Source of the DNA: JAGPUQ01 sp036677085
GTDB taxonomy: Bacteria > Pseudomonadota > Gammaproteobacteria > Pseudomonadales > Porticoccaceae
Length of the DNA: 64,000 nt
Assembly: GCA_036677085.1 (NCBI GenBank)
Contig: JAKFFI010000052.1
Coordinates: 62,001 to 126,000, forward strand
Reading direction: 5' to 3'
A model generated the notes under the pieces. It saw only the letters and a program-made list of their open reading frames with translations, searched no databases and was not told the origin of the DNA. This document shows positions 52,420-61,898 of the stretch, one piece after another. A program made the position numbers and the translations under genes. Numbering within the stretch: the first letter of the stretch is position 1; each line of letters opens with the position of its first letter.

Positions 52420-52466
52420 CCGCGCCGAGGCATCCCGCTAATTCAACGCTAACGAGGCAACCCACC

Positions 52467-54191
52467 ATGCACGATCTCATCATCAAGGGCGGCACCGTCG
52501 TGGACGGCACCGGCGCCCCCGCGTTCACCGGCGACATCGCCATCGACAACGGCAGGATCACCGCGGTCGGCAAGATCTCGGCGCGCGCCCGGCAGACGAT
52601 CAATGCCGACGGCCTGCTGGTCACGCCCGGCTGGGTCGATACCCACACTCACTACGACGGTCAGGCGGTGTGGGACCCGCTGCTGACGCCGTCGGGCTGG
52701 CACGGCGTCACCACCGCGATCATGGGCAACTGCGGGGTTGGCTTCGCGCCGGTCGCCGCCCACCACCGCGACTGGATGATCGGCCTGATGGAGTCGGTGG
52801 AGGACATCTCGGCGAGCGCGCTGAAAGCCGGCATCGACTGGCAGTGGGAGAGTTTTCCCGAATATCTCGACGCGCTCGATCGCATCCCGCGGGCGGTGGA
52901 TGTCGGTTCTTACCTGGGCCACTGCGCGCTGCGCACCTTCGTCATGGGCGATCGGGGCGCCCGCGACGAAGACCCGACGCCGACGGAGATCGACCGCATG
53001 GCAGCAGTGGTCCGCGAGGCGATGGCGGCCGGCGCACTCGGGTTCTCGACCTCGCGCACCGCGATTCACCTGACCCCCAAGGGCGAGCCCATCCCCGGCA
53101 CCTTCGCCAAGGAAGCGGAGCTGATGGCGATCGCCCGCGCGGTCGGCGCCGGCGGCCGCGGGCTGCTGGAAGTCATTCCGGCGGGCGTGGAGAGCGGCGA
53201 TCGTGCCGCACAGGTGGCGGAAATGGCGCTGATGAGCCGCTTGTCCCGCGCCGGCAACTGTCCGGTCACCTATCTCACCGGACAGATCGGCAAGGATCCT
53301 GATCTGTGGCGCGAGTCCTTCCGCCTTGCCGAGGAAGCGAATGCTGTTGGCGCCACGCTGATTCCGCAGATTTCCTGCCGTCCGGTGGGCATGTTGTTCA
53401 GCTTCGAGAGCGAGAACCCCTTCGCGCGCTTCCCGAGTTTCCAGGCCATCAAGGCCATGACGCCAGCGGAGCGCTATGCGGCGCTGCGCGATCCCGCCGT
53501 CAAGGCGCGTATCCTGGCCGACCGTGACCCCGCGCCCACCGCCTGGACCAATATTTTCGCCAATCCCTGGCCGCTGACCTTTGCGCTCGGCAAGGAGCCC
53601 AACTACGAGCCCGATCCCGCCCACAGCATCAAGGCGCTGGCGCTCAGCCAGGGCCGCACGCCGGCGGAGCTGGCCTACGACATGATGCTCGAAAGCGACG
53701 GTCGCGCCTTTCTGTTCTACGCGGCGGCCGGATTTTCCGAAGGCAATCTCGATGCGACGCGCGAAATGCTGTTGAGTCCGCTGTCGATGCTGGGCGGCAG
53801 CGACGGCGGCGCGCACTGCAATTTCATCGTCGATGCCGGCGTGCCCACCTTCATGCTGACCCACTGGGTGCGCGACCGCAAAACCGGCCGCCTGCCGCTG
53901 GAGTGGGCGGTGCGCAAGCAGACCCGCGACACCGCCCGCCGCAACGGCATCACCGACCGCGGCGAATTGCTGCCGGGCCAGCGCGCCGACATCAACCTGA
54001 TCGACTTCGCGCGGCTGCGCAGCCTGGCGCCGGAGCAGGTCAGCGATCTGCCCGCCGGCGGCACCCGCCTGATCCAGCGCGCCGAGGGTTATGTGACCAC
54101 GCTGGTGGCCGGCCAGGCGATCATGCACAACGGCGAGGACACCGGCGCGCGGCCGGGCGCCGCAGTGCGGCTGTCGCGGATGGGCCGCTGA
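52467..54191 (+). CDS. N-acyl-D-amino-acid deacylase-family amidohydrolase
   Basis: 574 residues from ATG 52467 after GAGG; a very long frame above it belongs to no protein. It is the same family as the gene at 16920: DLIIKGGTVVDGTGAP, HTHYDGQ, GNCGVGFAP, the late GGSDGGAH and VAGQAIMHNGE. It lies 47 bp behind the paired amidohydrolases and probably acts in the same pathway on an N-acyl or cyclic-amide substrate. Confidence 0.86.
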   Translation: MHDLIIKGGTVVDGTGAPAFTGDIAIDNGRITAVGKISARARQTINADGLLVTPGWVDTHTHYDGQAVWDPLLTPSGWHGVTTAIMGNCGVGFAPVAAHHRDWMIGLMESVEDISASALKAGIDWQWESFPEYLDALDRIPRAVDVGSYLGHCALRTFVMGDRGARDEDPTPTEIDRMAAVVREAMAAGALGFSTSRTAIHLTPKGEPIPGTFAKEAELMAIARAVGAGGRGLLEVIPAGVESGDRAAQVAEMALMSRLSRAGNCPVTYLTGQIGKDPDLWRESFRLAEEANAVGATLIPQISCRPVGMLFSFESENPFARFPSFQAIKAMTPAERYAALRDPAVKARILADRDPAPTAWTNIFANPWPLTFALGKEPNYEPDPAHSIKALALSQGRTPAELAYDMMLESDGRAFLFYAAAGFSEGNLDATREMLLSPLSMLGGSDGGAHCNFIVDAGVPTFMLTHWVRDRKTGRLPLEWAVRKQTRDTARRNGITDRGELLPGQRADINLIDFARLRSLAPEQVSDLPAGGTRLIQRAEGYVTTLVAGQAIMHNGEDTGARPGAAVRLSRMGR

Positions 54192-54260
54192 TACCGTTCT
54201 TGATTCGGCGGCTGATAACCTAGCATTACAAAACTGTTCGGTGTCGGGAGGAAAATCAGC

Positions 54261-54827
54261 GTGGAGGCAATCGCCGCACTGCACAATCGGGTTTCTCAGT
54301 CGGTATTGATCGCTCCCGCACCGGCCGGCGCCGTTCTCGACAACATCAAGCGTGCCGCATTGCGCGCCGCCGATCACGCCATGCTGCGGCCATGGCGCTT
54401 TCTGGTCATCGAAGGCGAAGGCCTGCATCGTCTGGGCGAACTGTTCGTGGGCGCACGCGAGGCCACTGAGGGCGAGCTGTCGCCGCGCGAGCGGGAGCGC
54501 ATCCTGGGCCGGCCGCTGCGCGCGCCCATGGTCATAGTCGTCATTGCGGCCTGCCGCGCCAACGCCAAGATTCCCGAGGTCGAGCAACTGCTGTCGGCCG
54601 GCGCGGCCATGCAGAACATGCTCAATGCCGCCTATGCCGAGGGCGTGGGCGCGATGTGGCGCACGGGGGGGTTCGCCTATGACCCGGTGGTAAGAGCCGG
54701 GCTGGGTGTGGGCGATGGCGAACACATCATTGGCTTTCTGTACCTGGGCACGGTCGGTGAACCGCGCCCGCCGCAGATACCGCCGGATCCGGCCCAGTTC
54801 TTTGTATCCTGGGGGAATGATCGCTAG
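54261..54827 (+). CDS. Nitroreductase family protein (YdjA-like)
   Basis: A 188-residue FMN-dependent nitroreductase from GTG 54261 behind GGGAGGAAAA. YdjA-type features are HNRVSQSVLIAPAP, RAADHAMLRPWRFLVI, GAAMQNMLNAAYAEGVGAMWRTG and FLYLGTV. These reduce nitro, quinone or enone groups with NAD(P)H. It is in the same direction as the flanking deacylase and CoA-transferase genes. Confidence 0.88.
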   Translation: MEAIAALHNRVSQSVLIAPAPAGAVLDNIKRAALRAADHAMLRPWRFLVIEGEGLHRLGELFVGAREATEGELSPRERERILGRPLRAPMVIVVIAACRANAKIPEVEQLLSAGAAMQNMLNAAYAEGVGAMWRTGGFAYDPVVRAGLGVGDGEHIIGFLYLGTVGEPRPPQIPPDPAQFFVSWGNDR

Positions 54828-54992
54828 CGAACCCAGTCCGGCACGGCGCTGATCCGCACGGGAGACAGCGCGGTCCCCCGTGCCCCGGTGTGGGACGGCG
54901 CGACCCACCATTGGCAGTGGTTTTGCACCAAGCTGTCAGTCGCTCTGTCAGCCTCTGGAAACCCGTCTTCAACCACCATTACGGAGTGGAAA

Positions 54993-56222
54993 ATGAGCCA
55001 GACCAACCGGGCGGCGCCCATGCTGGAGGGCGTTCGCGTGCTCGACTTTACCCAATATGTTGCCGGACCGACGGTCACGCGGCTGATGGCGGAACTCGGC
55101 GCGGACATCATCAAGGTGGAACAGGCGCCCGGGGGCGATCCCTCCCGCACCGTTCCGGTGATGAAAAATCGTCGCAGTGCCTATTACATTCAGCACAATC
55201 GCGGCAAGAAGAGCCTGTGCGTGGATTTTTCCAAACCGGACACCACGGTACTGCTGCACGACCTGGTGAAGACCGTCGACATCGTGGTCGAGAACTATGG
55301 CCCCGGTGTGATGACCAAGCGCCAGCTCGACTATGAAGCGCTGAGCAAGATCAATCCGAAGCTGATCATGCTGTCGATCTCGGCGTTCGGGCGTACCGGA
55401 CCCCTGGCGGACAAGGTCGGATTCGACCTGATTGCGCAGGCGTTTTCCGGCCTGATGCACATGACCGGCGAACCGGACGGGCCGCCGCAGTTCGTCAGCA
55501 TGGCCATTGCCGACGTCAATGCCGGAGTGCATGGTTTTGCCGCCCTGGGCTATGCGCTGTTTCACCGCGAACGCACCGGCCGCGGCCAGTACATCGATAT
55601 CTCAATGATCGACGCCCTGTATCACATGCACGAGGCCAACGTGGAACTCTGCGCCAATGCCAAAACCGAGTTTCATCCCATCCGCTGCGGCGCGCATCAC
55701 CAGGGCTTGGCGCCCTACGGTGTTTTCAAGGGAGCTGAAGGCTGGATTGCCATCCTCGCCGGCGATTTGCAGTGGCCTGGGCTGCCGCGTGCGATGGGTC
55801 GGGCGGAACTCATCGACGATCCCCGGTTTGCCGACATGCGCAGTCGCGCCCGGCATTCCCGCGAGCTGGTGGCGCTGGTGGAAGCCTGGATGGCAACCCA
55901 GGACAGCGATCAGGCAATTCTGGATGCACTGGGCGAACAGCGTGTACCCTGCGCGCCAGTGCTGTCGGTCGCCGATACCATCAAGCATCCGTACTTCATT
56001 GCGCGGGAAATGGTGCGCAGGGTGCCGGACGCGGTCATTGCGGAGGGTGTCACCATTGCCGGGTTTCCGATCAAGTTTTCGGAGCTGCCGGAATTGCCGG
56101 AGCTGTGGACCTCCGCCCAGGGCCAGGACAACAGCGAGGTGCTGAAAAGCGCGCTCGGCTATTCCGATGCTCAGATACAGGAGCTCGTGGAGCGAGGAGT
56201 TATCGTTGCCCGATCGTCGTAA
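54993..56222 (+). CDS. CaiB/BaiF-type class III CoA transferase
   Basis: A 409-residue protein from ATG 54993 behind GGAG. Motifs: GVRVLDFTQYVAGP, ELGADIIKVE, AFGRTGPLADKVGFDLIAQAFSGLMH and the catalytic Asp174 of AIADVNAGVHG, then the insertion domain and C-terminus. It transfers CoA between acyl-CoA and a free acid. It may activate the product of the neighbouring hydrolases for beta-oxidation; substrate unknown. Confidence 0.9.
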   Translation: MSQTNRAAPMLEGVRVLDFTQYVAGPTVTRLMAELGADIIKVEQAPGGDPSRTVPVMKNRRSAYYIQHNRGKKSLCVDFSKPDTTVLLHDLVKTVDIVVENYGPGVMTKRQLDYEALSKINPKLIMLSISAFGRTGPLADKVGFDLIAQAFSGLMHMTGEPDGPPQFVSMAIADVNAGVHGFAALGYALFHRERTGRGQYIDISMIDALYHMHEANVELCANAKTEFHPIRCGAHHQGLAPYGVFKGAEGWIAILAGDLQWPGLPRAMGRAELIDDPRFADMRSRARHSRELVALVEAWMATQDSDQAILDALGEQRVPCAPVLSVADTIKHPYFIAREMVRRVPDAVIAEGVTIAGFPIKFSELPELPELWTSAQGQDNSEVLKSALGYSDAQIQELVERGVIVARSS

Positions 56223-56295
56223 CCGTCCCGGTCCGACTTCGACGCTGGAGTCGGGAGAATTGCGTTTCCATCTGCCCAGCGGCCCGGGAGGTTGA

Positions 56296-59200
56296 ATGGG
56301 GGCCGCAGCGACCATCGATTCTGACCGTCTCGGCCGCCTGGCGCTCTGGGCGGCCGGTATCGTGCTGTTTGCCGCCGCGCTGGGCGCGGTCCATGCCGGC
56401 AGTCCGCTCGCGGCCGCCGCCGGTGCCGGCTTCGGCCTGCTGTTGATCGGCCGCGCCGGCGGCGCGGCCGATGGCGTGTTCCTCGCGCTGCGCCACGGGG
56501 TGGTGGCGGCGCTGTTCGCGCTCGCCGCGACCCCGGAGCTGCCGCTCTGGCAGACGCCCCGGGAGTGGATCGATCTGCTGCGGTTCACCCCACTGGGTGC
56601 CACGCTGGCCTTCGCGGTCTATGGCCTGGTGGCCGGGCTGTTGCCGGTACGGCAGCGCCGGCCGCTGCCCGCGGCCACGTCGCTGGTGCTGCTGATAGCC
56701 CCCTTCGCGCTGTTCAATGGCCTGTTTCTGCTGGCGTCGCGCGACCTGCTGGAATTACCGGGTGTCTGGCTGGGCCTGGATCTGCCCCCGGCGCTGCGGT
56801 CGCTGCCCGGCTGCTGGCTGGTGCTGGGCCTGTTCGGCGAGCTCGCCGTGCAGGGTCTGGGCATCGCTGTGGACCAACGCTGGACCCACAACTGGCGGCT
56901 GCGTGCGCTGCTGTGGAGCAGTGCGCTCTGGGCGGCGCTGACACCCCATATCGCCGATCTCGGCAGCGGCGGGCTGGCGGGCGCGCTGCCGGCGTGGCTG
57001 CAACTGCCCTTGGGGGTGGCGACCGCGGCGCTCGCGCAAGCCGGCCTGTGGGGTCAGACTTTTCTCATCACCGGCGCGCTGCTGGATGCCCTCAAGGGGC
57101 GGCGGCCGACCTGGCAGGCTGCCGCCGATCACTGGCGCAGCGGCGCCGGCAAGGGTGCCGTGTACAGCGCCTGGTTCATGATCCTCGTGTATGGCGCGGC
57201 ACTGTCCGGGCGCGGCGCGGTAGCGGCCTGGATCACTGCGCAGCCGTTGGTGTTCGGGACCCTGCTGGGCATTGCGCTGTTTCCCCTGGCGCGCAGTCTC
57301 ATCGAAACCTTCGACGGCAGCCCGGCGCTGGCCGGCCGGCTGGGCGCAGCCTACCGCGAGCGGGCGAATCTGCTGCGCGGTGCCGTCGCGGGATTTGCGG
57401 TCGCACTCTGGTTCGGCCTGGACCGTACCGGTGCGGACGACGCCCTGCGCTTTGCGAACGGCGCGCTCGCCGGCGCCTTGATCTATGCCGGTGTCAGCCT
57501 GCTGCTCGACGCCGGCGCCATGGCGCGCGGTCTGCGCCAGCGGCCCCAGCGGTTGCCGGTGTACCTCGCGCAGGCCGTCATGGGCGGCGTCACGGGCGGG
57601 CTGATCGCCTGGTATTTCGACGCCGGCCAGTTGCGGGTGGTGCTGGATCGTGTTGCCGATTATGGCGTGGTGAATTTCCCGGCGGTCGGGCGCAGCAGCT
57701 ACGAATACATGGTCTATCCACTGTTCAGCAAGTGGGGCGCTACCGATCTCGGTCTGGTCAGTGGCGGGGTCAAGCTGTTCTACGCCCAATCGCTGTCAGG
57801 GGTGCTGCAGTGGGCCATCGCCGCACCCCTGTTCAGTCTCAATCTGGTGTTGCTGACGGCACTGATCCAGCGGCGTCTGGCACCGCTTCGCACCACCTTC
57901 AGCCGCGCCGGAATGGCCGAAGTCGGCGCGCAGACCGTGCGGGTGCTGCGCTGGGGTCTGTGGATGGCGCCCATCATCTCGATCTTTCTGCGCATGGCGC
58001 AGGATCCGACCTGGTACAACCAGGATGGCGCCGTGCGCAGCCTGCTGGCCACCGCGCAGCAAGTGCTGCAACCGACGGATCACTACCGCGCCTGGAGTCT
58101 CGACGTGTTCCTGGGCCTGATGGCCTACGACTGGTTGCGCGTACTGATCTGGTTCGACCACATGGGACTCCGGGTGGCGACGCTGGTGAATTTCTCCTTT
58201 GTCGGCATGGATGCCGTGAACGCACGCCTCGCCCGGGCGCTGGGTCACGGCCCGCGCGGGCAGGCGATCCCGGAGGGGTTGCGCCGTTTCGCCACCTGGG
58301 CGCCGCTGCTGGTGCCGTTCTATATCCCGAGGGGCGGCGAGTGGGAGTACGTGTGGACCCGGGCGGAGGCGATGCACGGCCACGCCGGGCCGCTGCTGCC
58401 GGCAGTGCGCGATTTAGTGGGTGCCTATGCGATCGCCGCCGCGCTGGCGATCGTGGTGGGGGCCTGGGTGCTGATGCGGGCCCGCCGCGCTGGCACCCTG
58501 CACCGGGTGCGCAATGCCCCGGCGCACGTGCTGGGCAATGGCCTCTATATGCTGCGCCTGGGCGAGGATGGTCGTGGCCATGCCCAGGTGATCCGCGCGC
58601 GGCGCGGCTGTCCGGAAATCGATCTGACCCGCCGCCCCGAGGACGATCTCGATCGGCGCGGGCGCTTCTTCTACGTCAGCGAGCCTGGCCGGGAACCCTG
58701 GTCGCTGACCCGCCAGCCCTGCCCGGGTACCGGGGTACGCCATCGGGTGACCGAGATCTCGACCACGGCATTGTGCTACCGCGCCGATGCAGCGGACCTG
58801 ACCGCGTTTGCGCGCGTCGAAGTACCGCCGGACGATCCGGTCGAGTGCTGGACGATCACCTTTGAAAACCACAGCAACCGTCCGCGCCGTTTGCGCCTGA
58901 CGAGCTTCCAGGAGTTGACGCTTGGCGCTGCCGAAGCCGCCTCCCGCCACCCGGAATTCAATGCATTGCACGTCGGTACCCGGTTTGTCGCGCCTCTGGC
59001 CGCGCTGCTGGCGCACAGCCGCCTGCTGACCGATATACGCGGGCGGCCGGCCGCCGAGGTGGCCTTTCACGCGGCGGCAACCGATGGACAGGGTGTGCGC
59101 CTGGCGGGCTACGAGGACAGCCGCGGCCGCTTCGTCGGTGCCGGCGGTCTGGCGTGTCCGGATGGTCTGGCGCCGGATGCGCCGCGGGCGCCCGATGACG

Positions 59201-61671
59201 AGGGCCTGCTGTACAGCTTCGACCCCGCGCTGTCGTTGACCTTGGGGGTGACGGTTCCGGCGCAGGGCAGTGTTAGCGTACGTTTTGTCATCGGCTACGC
59301 GGCCAGCCCCCAGGTCGCCGCGCGACTGATCGCGCGCCGTCTGGGTACACCGCTGCCGTCCGCGGCCGTGCTGGAGCGCGCCCTCGGCCGTGTCCGCATG
59401 CAGCGCGATGCCGAGCCGCCGGCGCACGAATTCAGCGCAGATGGCTGGACGCTCGGCGTCGATGGCAATGCCCCGCGGCCCTACAGCCATCTCATGGTGA
59501 ATGCTCTGGGCCAGGGCGCGATGCTCGACAGCGCCGGATATGTCGCTGCCTTCGCCAGCAACAGCCAGCAAAACGCTCTCACCCCGTTCCGGTTGAGCGA
59601 CGCTGGTCACCGTCTGCCGGGAGAGGCGCTCTATGTGGTCGATCTGGCTACCGACACCTGCGGCGGGCCCACCTTTGCACCGCTGCGGCGCGGTGATATC
59701 CCGCATCGAGTCGAGTTCGCGCCCGGTCAGGCGCGCTTTGCCAGTACGCTCGCGGAGTTCGATCTGGAGATGACCGTGTGCGTACCGCCGGACGTATCCG
59801 CGCAACTGCGTCTATTGCGCATCGCCAATCGCGGCAGCGCGGCGCGCCGCTGCCGGGTGGTGGCCTACTTCGAATGGGTGCTGGCGGAGCTGCCCGCGGA
59901 CAGCCGGGGGCGGCTCGAACTCGTCACGGAAGCGGGCGCTGTCTACGCCCGTAATCCCGACAACCTGTTTGCGCCCGGCTGGGCGTTTGTGGCGAGCAGT
60001 CTCGATCAGCCGGTGGTGGAGACTGTGCGCAGCCGCTTCGCGGGCACTGCGGCGGGCCTGCTGCCGTGCTTCGTCAGCCTGGGCACCGGCGATCCGGCGG
60101 CCGTGGACGACGGCAGCCGGGTCGCGGCTTTCTCGGGCGAAGTGGAAGTGCCGGCGGGCGGCGAGTTGTGGGTGAATTTCGCGCTCGGCCAGGCTCCGAC
60201 GCTCGATGCTGCCCGTGCGCTGGCCGCGCGCTATCGCGACCCCGCCGCGGCGCAGACTGCCTTGGTCGCGACCGAGGCGGACTGGCGCCGCCGCCTCGGC
60301 GAGTTGCGCGTCGAAACCAATCGCAAGGACTTCGACCGCCTCGTCAATATCTGGCTGCCCTACCAGGTGCTGAATGCGCGGTTGTGGGGACGCTGCGGTC
60401 CGGAGCAGCGCTCGGGCGCCTACGGTTTCCGCGATCAGTTGCAGGATGTCTTACCGCTGTTGCTGATCGATCCGAAGCTGGCGCGGGAGCAGATTCTGCG
60501 CCACGCCAGCCAGCAGTTTCCGCAAGGCGATGTACTGCACTGGTGGCACCCGACGCCGGCAGACGGCACCGGCTTTGGGGCCCGCACCCGGGCATCCGAC
60601 CCGCAGCTGTGGTTGCCCTACATTACGGCTCAGTACATCACCGCCACCGGCGACATCGGCATCCTCGCGGAAGAGATGCCTTTCCTCGAAAGCGAACCCA
60701 TTCCCTACGGCGCCGACGGCATCGGGTTTGCGCCGCGTCCCGGCGCCGAACGCGTCGCACTCCACGAACACTGTCGCCGCGCCATCGACTTCACACTGAA
60801 GCAGCGCGGCCGTCACGGCCTGCCGCTGATCGGCAGTGGCGACTGGAACGATGCCCTCGACCGCATCGGCCATCGCGGCCGTGGCGAAAGCGTGTGGCTC
60901 GGTTTTTTCCTGCATCGGGTGCTGCTCGACTGGGAGGCGCTGGCGCGCCGCCGTGGCGACGCGGCAACTGCCGTCCGCTGGCGCGCTGAAGCCGTCCGCT
61001 TGCGTGCGGCGCTGGCGGCGATGCGCCGGGGTGAGCGCTATGTGCGCGCCATTGCCGACGACGGTACCGAACTGCTCCACGCCAATGCCCTCACGGCGGC
61101 CTGGCCGGCGCTGTCCGGGGCCGTGGCCGCCGCCGATGCACTCGCCGCGTTGCGCGCCGATCTGGCGCAGCTCGAAGGCGAGCATCTGGTGCGCGTCCAG
61201 ACCCCGGCGTTCGACGAGCATTCGATACCGTGGCCCGGACGCATCGCCCTCTATCCGCCCGGCGTGCGCGAGAACGGCGGCCAGTATTCCCATGGTGCAT
61301 CCTGGCTGGTGGACGCCCTGACGGCGCTCGCGAGGGACGCCGACAACGTGTCGGATGCCAATCGTCTGCGCGCCGAGGCGTTCCGGTTGTGGCTGAAAAT
61401 TTCGCCCCTGGGCCGGGATGTTCCCGAGCTGGCAGCCCGTTACGGCTTGGCGCCCCATCAACAGCCGGCGGATATTTACAGCGGCCCCGGCCACGAAGGT
61501 CGCGGTGGCTGGAGCTGGTACACCGGCGCGGCGGCCCGCATGCTCTGGGCGGCCTACGGAGTGCTCGGCATTGAACTGCGCGATGGCGTCGCCACCCGGA
61601 TTTCCGGGCCTGCTGGAGGCTTGGAGCTGTACGAACTGAGGGCTCGGGGTGAACCTCTGCCCGAGGGGTGA
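56296..61671 (+). CDS. Giant membrane protein with C-terminal GH94 phosphorylase-like domain
   Basis: 1791 residues, starting at ATG 56296 behind GGGAGG. Residues 1 to about 725 hold a dozen or more hydrophobic segments with no known transport signature. The last, near 711-725, is followed by RARRAGTLHRVR, so the large C-terminal part is predicted cytoplasmic. That part has two beta-sandwich units and an alpha/alpha barrel of the GH94/cyclic-glucan-synthase C-terminal type (ENHSNRPRRLRLTSFQELTL; GAYGFRDQLQD; probable catalytic Asp1516 in SGDWNDALDRIG; ENGGQYSHGASW). The GT84 glycosyltransferase of cyclic beta-1,2-glucan synthases is absent. GH94 enzymes phosphorolyse beta-glucosides. Confidence 0.8.
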   Translation: MGAAATIDSDRLGRLALWAAGIVLFAAALGAVHAGSPLAAAAGAGFGLLLIGRAGGAADGVFLALRHGVVAALFALAATPELPLWQTPREWIDLLRFTPLGATLAFAVYGLVAGLLPVRQRRPLPAATSLVLLIAPFALFNGLFLLASRDLLELPGVWLGLDLPPALRSLPGCWLVLGLFGELAVQGLGIAVDQRWTHNWRLRALLWSSALWAALTPHIADLGSGGLAGALPAWLQLPLGVATAALAQAGLWGQTFLITGALLDALKGRRPTWQAAADHWRSGAGKGAVYSAWFMILVYGAALSGRGAVAAWITAQPLVFGTLLGIALFPLARSLIETFDGSPALAGRLGAAYRERANLLRGAVAGFAVALWFGLDRTGADDALRFANGALAGALIYAGVSLLLDAGAMARGLRQRPQRLPVYLAQAVMGGVTGGLIAWYFDAGQLRVVLDRVADYGVVNFPAVGRSSYEYMVYPLFSKWGATDLGLVSGGVKLFYAQSLSGVLQWAIAAPLFSLNLVLLTALIQRRLAPLRTTFSRAGMAEVGAQTVRVLRWGLWMAPIISIFLRMAQDPTWYNQDGAVRSLLATAQQVLQPTDHYRAWSLDVFLGLMAYDWLRVLIWFDHMGLRVATLVNFSFVGMDAVNARLARALGHGPRGQAIPEGLRRFATWAPLLVPFYIPRGGEWEYVWTRAEAMHGHAGPLLPAVRDLVGAYAIAAALAIVVGAWVLMRARRAGTLHRVRNAPAHVLGNGLYMLRLGEDGRGHAQVIRARRGCPEIDLTRRPEDDLDRRGRFFYVSEPGREPWSLTRQPCPGTGVRHRVTEISTTALCYRADAADLTAFARVEVPPDDPVECWTITFENHSNRPRRLRLTSFQELTLGAAEAASRHPEFNALHVGTRFVAPLAALLAHSRLLTDIRGRPAAEVAFHAAATDGQGVRLAGYEDSRGRFVGAGGLACPDGLAPDAPRAPDDEGLLYSFDPALSLTLGVTVPAQGSVSVRFVIGYAASPQVAARLIARRLGTPLPSAAVLERALGRVRMQRDAEPPAHEFSADGWTLGVDGNAPRPYSHLMVNALGQGAMLDSAGYVAAFASNSQQNALTPFRLSDAGHRLPGEALYVVDLATDTCGGPTFAPLRRGDIPHRVEFAPGQARFASTLAEFDLEMTVCVPPDVSAQLRLLRIANRGSAARRCRVVAYFEWVLAELPADSRGRLELVTEAGAVYARNPDNLFAPGWAFVASSLDQPVVETVRSRFAGTAAGLLPCFVSLGTGDPAAVDDGSRVAAFSGEVEVPAGGELWVNFALGQAPTLDAARALAARYRDPAAAQTALVATEADWRRRLGELRVETNRKDFDRLVNIWLPYQVLNARLWGRCGPEQRSGAYGFRDQLQDVLPLLLIDPKLAREQILRHASQQFPQGDVLHWWHPTPADGTGFGARTRASDPQLWLPYITAQYITATGDIGILAEEMPFLESEPIPYGADGIGFAPRPGAERVALHEHCRRAIDFTLKQRGRHGLPLIGSGDWNDALDRIGHRGRGESVWLGFFLHRVLLDWEALARRRGDAATAVRWRAEAVRLRAALAAMRRGERYVRAIADDGTELLHANALTAAWPALSGAVAAADALAALRADLAQLEGEHLVRVQTPAFDEHSIPWPGRIALYPPGVRENGGQYSHGASWLVDALTALARDADNVSDANRLRAEAFRLWLKISPLGRDVPELAARYGLAPHQQPADIYSGPGHEGRGGWSWYTGAAARMLWAAYGVLGIELRDGVATRISGPAGGLELYELRARGEPLPEG

Positions 61672-61753
61672 GAGCCGCGCCAGCTATGTGTTTGCCAAAC
61701 TGCAAATCATAACTAAAAGAAATGAAATTTTATTAAAATCGTATTTTGAAGAC

Positions 61754-61762
61754 TGTTATAAT
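61754..61762 (+). promoter_or_regulatory. Extended -10 promoter of the small membrane protein gene
   Basis: TGTTATAAT carries the TGN extension and a perfect TATAAT (61757-61762). The block from about 61715 to 61765 is strikingly AT-rich against the GC-rich surroundings. Transcription should begin near 61769, 25 nt before the small ORF. Confidence 0.75.
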
Positions 61763-61793
61763 AATTCCCGTACCATACCTTGGGAGTTATGTC

Positions 61794-61898
61794 ATGCATT
61801 TCATCAAAGCCAAACTTGGTGGCGAAGCGGTTGTCACGGGATTTTGCCTGCTCGTGTTCGGCGTATTTTGCATGATCGTGGTCTCCAATCTGATCTGA
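61794..61898 (+). CDS. Unannotated 34-residue single-span membrane protein
   Basis: ATG 61794 has a GGGAG site 7 bp upstream and an extended -10 promoter. The protein begins MHFIKAKLGGEA, followed by a single hydrophobic span of about 20 residues (VVTGFCLLVFGVF to IVVSNLI), with two cysteines (18 and 26) in the span. A positively charged start predicts the N-terminus inside. I do not recognise a family. Small membrane proteins of this size often bind a transporter or respiratory enzyme. Confidence 0.6.
   Translation: MHFIKAKLGGEAVVTGFCLLVFGVFCMIVVSNLI

Noticed and set aside
51573..52466. Extension of the second deacylase frame back to 51573
   Set aside because: It overlaps the preceding amidohydrolase in another frame; the ribosome-binding site and family start are at 52467.
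52449..54911. 820-codon minus-strand open frame opposite the D-aminoacylase and nitroreductase genes
   Set aside because: It spans two well-supported plus-strand genes and the gap between them, with Ala/Gly/Arg-rich low-information sequence.
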